Below the pieces are notes generated by a model. It was not told where the DNA came from and did no database searches. It saw only the letters and a program-made list of their open reading frames with translations. Position numbers and translations under genes: made by a program. This document shows positions 18,597-20,874 of a stretch of DNA of 20,874 nt, one piece after another (the first letter of the stretch is position 1; the number at the start of each line of letters is the position of its first letter). This stretch comes from Coptodactyla brooksi (Eukaryota > Arthropoda > Insecta > Coleoptera > Scarabaeidae), in assembly GCA_033557675.1 (NCBI GenBank), contig JAWQRM010000629.1:1-20874 (forward strand), given 5' to 3'.

Positions 18597-19024
18597 AACC
18601 TTGTATATACTATTTTTAGTTTTTTAATTTTTGAAAACGTAAACATTGTTAAACTTCATTTGAACAGCAGAATAATTGACAAATTGTGTTATAGTTTTTA
18701 TATCAAACGATTTTTGTGCAATTAAACTATTATACAAATTGTCAATTGTCAGCATTAATTTCTTTATCCTCAGCCAATTTTTGTAAGTTGCCTGTTATTT
18801 AAAGTGAGCATAATTACTATACAATAAAACATTGAAATACAATTTTCTCGTAGACGAATTAATCTAATGGAACCAAAAAAAACACTCTACTTTTTTGGTT
18901 ATAAATAGTATTCCTTCTTGTAATTTTTGGTCAAGATGTCTGACATTTCACGGCAAAAAAAAAACTTTTGAAGAGATTTATTCAACCCATAATGTACAAT
19001 TAGAGTTCTGGGAGAGAAATCATT
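18597..19024. repeat. Block L, copy 1
   Basis: This is nearly identical to 20121-20544 (shift of 1519-1523 bp, a few percent difference by eye). It begins with CCTTGTATATACTATTTTTAG. It contains a 24-nt inverted repeat with three mismatches (18674-18697 with 18724-18747) and a hairpin AACCAAAAAA / TTTTTTGGTT (18871-18880, 18891-18900) followed by TATAAATAG. A minus-strand frame in the other copy is interrupted here by TAA in the CACTTTAAATAA string, so it is not counted as a gene. Confidence 0.85.
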
Positions 19025-20104
19025 AAAATAATTACAGACTCCTACTTCTCAATCCAAAAACCTAACTTCCAATATTATTTCATTGATAGTTAGGCTTTTA
19101 AGTTATTTTTAATTTTATGCTTGGTAAAATGTTCATATATCGCGATCCTGCGTGCTGTAAAATAATTACAGATTCCTACTTCTCAATTTGAAACTGGTAA
19201 CTGTCAATTTTGAATTTACTGCGTTCAAAGATTTTCAAATTATAATTTTATTTTAAAAGTACTGTATTTTATTAAACGGTTACATTTTACAACATTATAT
19301 TATACAGATATGTTCCTATATCACGTTCCTAGTTGCCTTTAAAATAATTACAGATTCCTACTTCTCAACTTCAAATCATAACTGCCAATTTTGAATTTGT
19401 TAGGTTAAGATGTTTTTATATTGTAATTTAATTTCGAAAACATTTAAACAGCAACATTTTACGAAGTCATTTTACTTCGACCTTCCTATACTTCATTAAA
19501 CAGCTACAAAGTAATATTTAGGTTAATGTTCCTATATTAAGTTCTTGGGTACCTACAGAATAATTACAGGTTTCTACATGTCCATTTCAAAACGTAACTG
19601 CCAATTCTGAATTTGTTACATTAAAATGTTTTTATGTTGTAATGTTGTATCAAAAGTCCGATATCCCATTAAACAACTACATTTTACACAGTTATATTTG
19701 ACTTAATGTTTCTACATGCTTTTAAAATAATTGCAGTTTCCTTTTCTTAACTTAAAATCCTAACTGTCAATTTCATAATTACAGATTCCTACTTCTCAAT
19801 GTAAAAACCTAACTATCAATATTATTTCATTCATGGTTAGGCTTTTAAGTTATTTTTAATTTTAGGCGTGGTAGAATGTTCCTATATCGCGCTCCTGTAT
19901 GCTTTAAAATAATTACAGATTCCTACTCCTCAACTTGAAACTGTAATTGCCAATTTTGAATTTGGTACGTTCAAAGATTTTCAAATTATAATTTTATTTC
20001 AAAAGTACTATATTTTATTAAACGGTTACATTTTACAAAGTTATATTATACAGATATGTTCTTATATCACATTCCTTAGTACCTATAAAATAATTACAGA
20101 TTCC
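19025..20104. repeat. S sub-repeat array (starts AAAATAATTACAG)
   Basis: Sub-repeats start at 19025, 19159, 19341, 19557, 19724, about 19773, 19906 and 20087. The commonest opening is AAAATAATTACAGATTCCTA. Intervals are 134, 182, 216, 167, 49, 133 and 181 bp. The 134/182 pair at 19025-19340 recurs at 19773-20086 and again at 20545-20860, so pairs of sub-repeats were duplicated together. The array is non-coding and has CTAACTGTCAATTTTGAATT-like internal strings. Confidence 0.85.
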
Positions 20105-20120
20105 AGATTTGTTATGGAAC

Positions 20121-20544
20121 AACCTGTATATACTATTTTTAGTTAATTGTTGAAGACGTAAACATCGTTAAACTTCATTTGAACAGCAGAATAATTGACA
20201 AATTGTGTTATAGTTTTTATATCGAACGATTTTTGTGCAATTAAACTATTATACAAATTGTCAATTGTCAGCATTAATTTCTTTATCCTCAGCCAATTTT
20301 TGTAAGTTGCCTGTTGTTTAAAGTGAGCATAATTACTATACAATAAAACATTGAAATACAATTTTCTCGTAGACGAATTAATCTAATGGAACCAAAAAAA
20401 AACACTCTACTTTTTTGGTTATAAATAGTATTCCTTCTTGTAATTTTTGGTCAAGATGTCTGACATTTCATGGCAAAAAAAAAACTTTTGAAGAGATTTA
20501 TTCAACCCATAATGTACAATTAGAGTTCTGGGAGAGAAATCATT
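20121..20544. repeat. Block L, copy 2
   Basis: This is a recent duplicate of 18597-19024. Its left edge is AACCTGTATATACTATTTTTAG. The inverted repeat is at 20193-20216 with 20243-20266, and the hairpin arms are at 20390-20399 and 20411-20420. A minus-strand open frame of 72 codons (20143-20361) exists only in this copy. Confidence 0.85.
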
Positions 20545-20874
20545 AAAATAATTACAGATTCCTACTTTTCAATTCAAAAACCTAACTTCCAATATTATTT
20601 CATTGATAGTTAGGCTTTTAAGTTATTTTTAATTTTATGCTTGGTAAAATGTTCATATATCGCGATCCTGAGTGCTGTAAAATAATTACAGATTCCTACT
20701 TCTCAATTTGAAACTGGTAACTGTCAATTTTGAATTTACTGCGTTCAAAGATTTTCAAATTATAATTTTATTTTAAAAGTACTGTATTTTATTGAACGGT
20801 TACATTTTACAACATTATATTATACAGATACGTTCCTATATCACGTTCCTTAGTACCTATAAAATAATTACAGA
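20545..20874. repeat. Start of next S array, cut by the window end
   Basis: This repeats 19025-19350 almost exactly up to about 20850. The final bases (CCTTAGTACCTATAAAATAA) instead match the junction just before block L copy 2 (20073-20092). A further L block may therefore begin just outside the window, giving a longer tandem array with shortened units. Confidence 0.75.

Noticed and set aside
20143..20361. 72-codon minus-strand frame in block L copy 2
   Set aside because: Copy 1 of block L has an in-frame TAA, and the few differences between copies show no sign of protein constraint.
1..20874. tRNA or rRNA genes
   Set aside because: No B-box-like GGTTCRANNC with a matching A box and cloverleaf was found, and no rRNA-like stretch was recognised by eye; a covariance-model scan would settle this.

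Overview
This is AT-rich eukaryotic DNA (about 70% A+T by eye) with no intact gene. It looks like insect intergenic or repeat-rich DNA. The grounds are a mariner-type terminal repeat, a decayed DUF4817-type transposase tail, several families of degenerate repeats with 'ACACCYTGTATA' edges, and no bacterial gene layout. A beetle or similar insect is plausible, but the sequence does not prove the order. No tRNA, rRNA or CRISPR was found.

Layout. 1-3100: low-complexity DNA with an old 66-bp duplication, one mariner-like end (976-1000), a C-rich tract, and a palindromic TGTCA/TGACA stretch near 2740-2900. 3121-7246: two copies of a composite element ('M'). Each has a unique head of about 500 bp followed by a long array of a 20-bp minisatellite whose unit contains TGTCAAATTGACA. 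The copies are separated by about 900 bp of non-repeat DNA holding a GC-richer island. 7330-8450: GC-richer islands and one lightly interrupted reading frame. 8629-8765: minus-strand transposase remnant.

8785-12075 and 14676-17837: two direct copies of a second composite element ('E'), about 3.2 kb each. Each has a unique 5' segment, then about six tandem units of about 313 bp, then a 1-kb 3' module. The module carries a decayed, mostly open frame of about 220 codons that resembles a shortened piggyBac-like transposase. A third, truncated and rearranged module follows at 17849-18570. Between the two E copies lie a smaller duplicated segment ('R', 12278-12466 and 13983-14200) with an exon-like minus-strand core, a triplet of degenerate repeats, a short minisatellite, and the most GC-rich island of the window (14250-14545).

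18597-20874: a recent tandem duplication with a period of about 1.52 kb. It combines a 420-bp block ('L') with sub-repeats that begin AAAATAATTACAGATTCCTA, and it runs off the window end.

Most of the window is therefore repeats inside repeats. The strongest unusual signals are the two minisatellite-bearing M elements, the E tandem units that each carry one or two TTCTAGAA (heat-shock-element-like) palindromes, the shared reading-frame relic in the E modules, the R core whose only copy differences are synonymous, and a 37-bp perfect palindrome that one copy of M seems to have gained by template switching.
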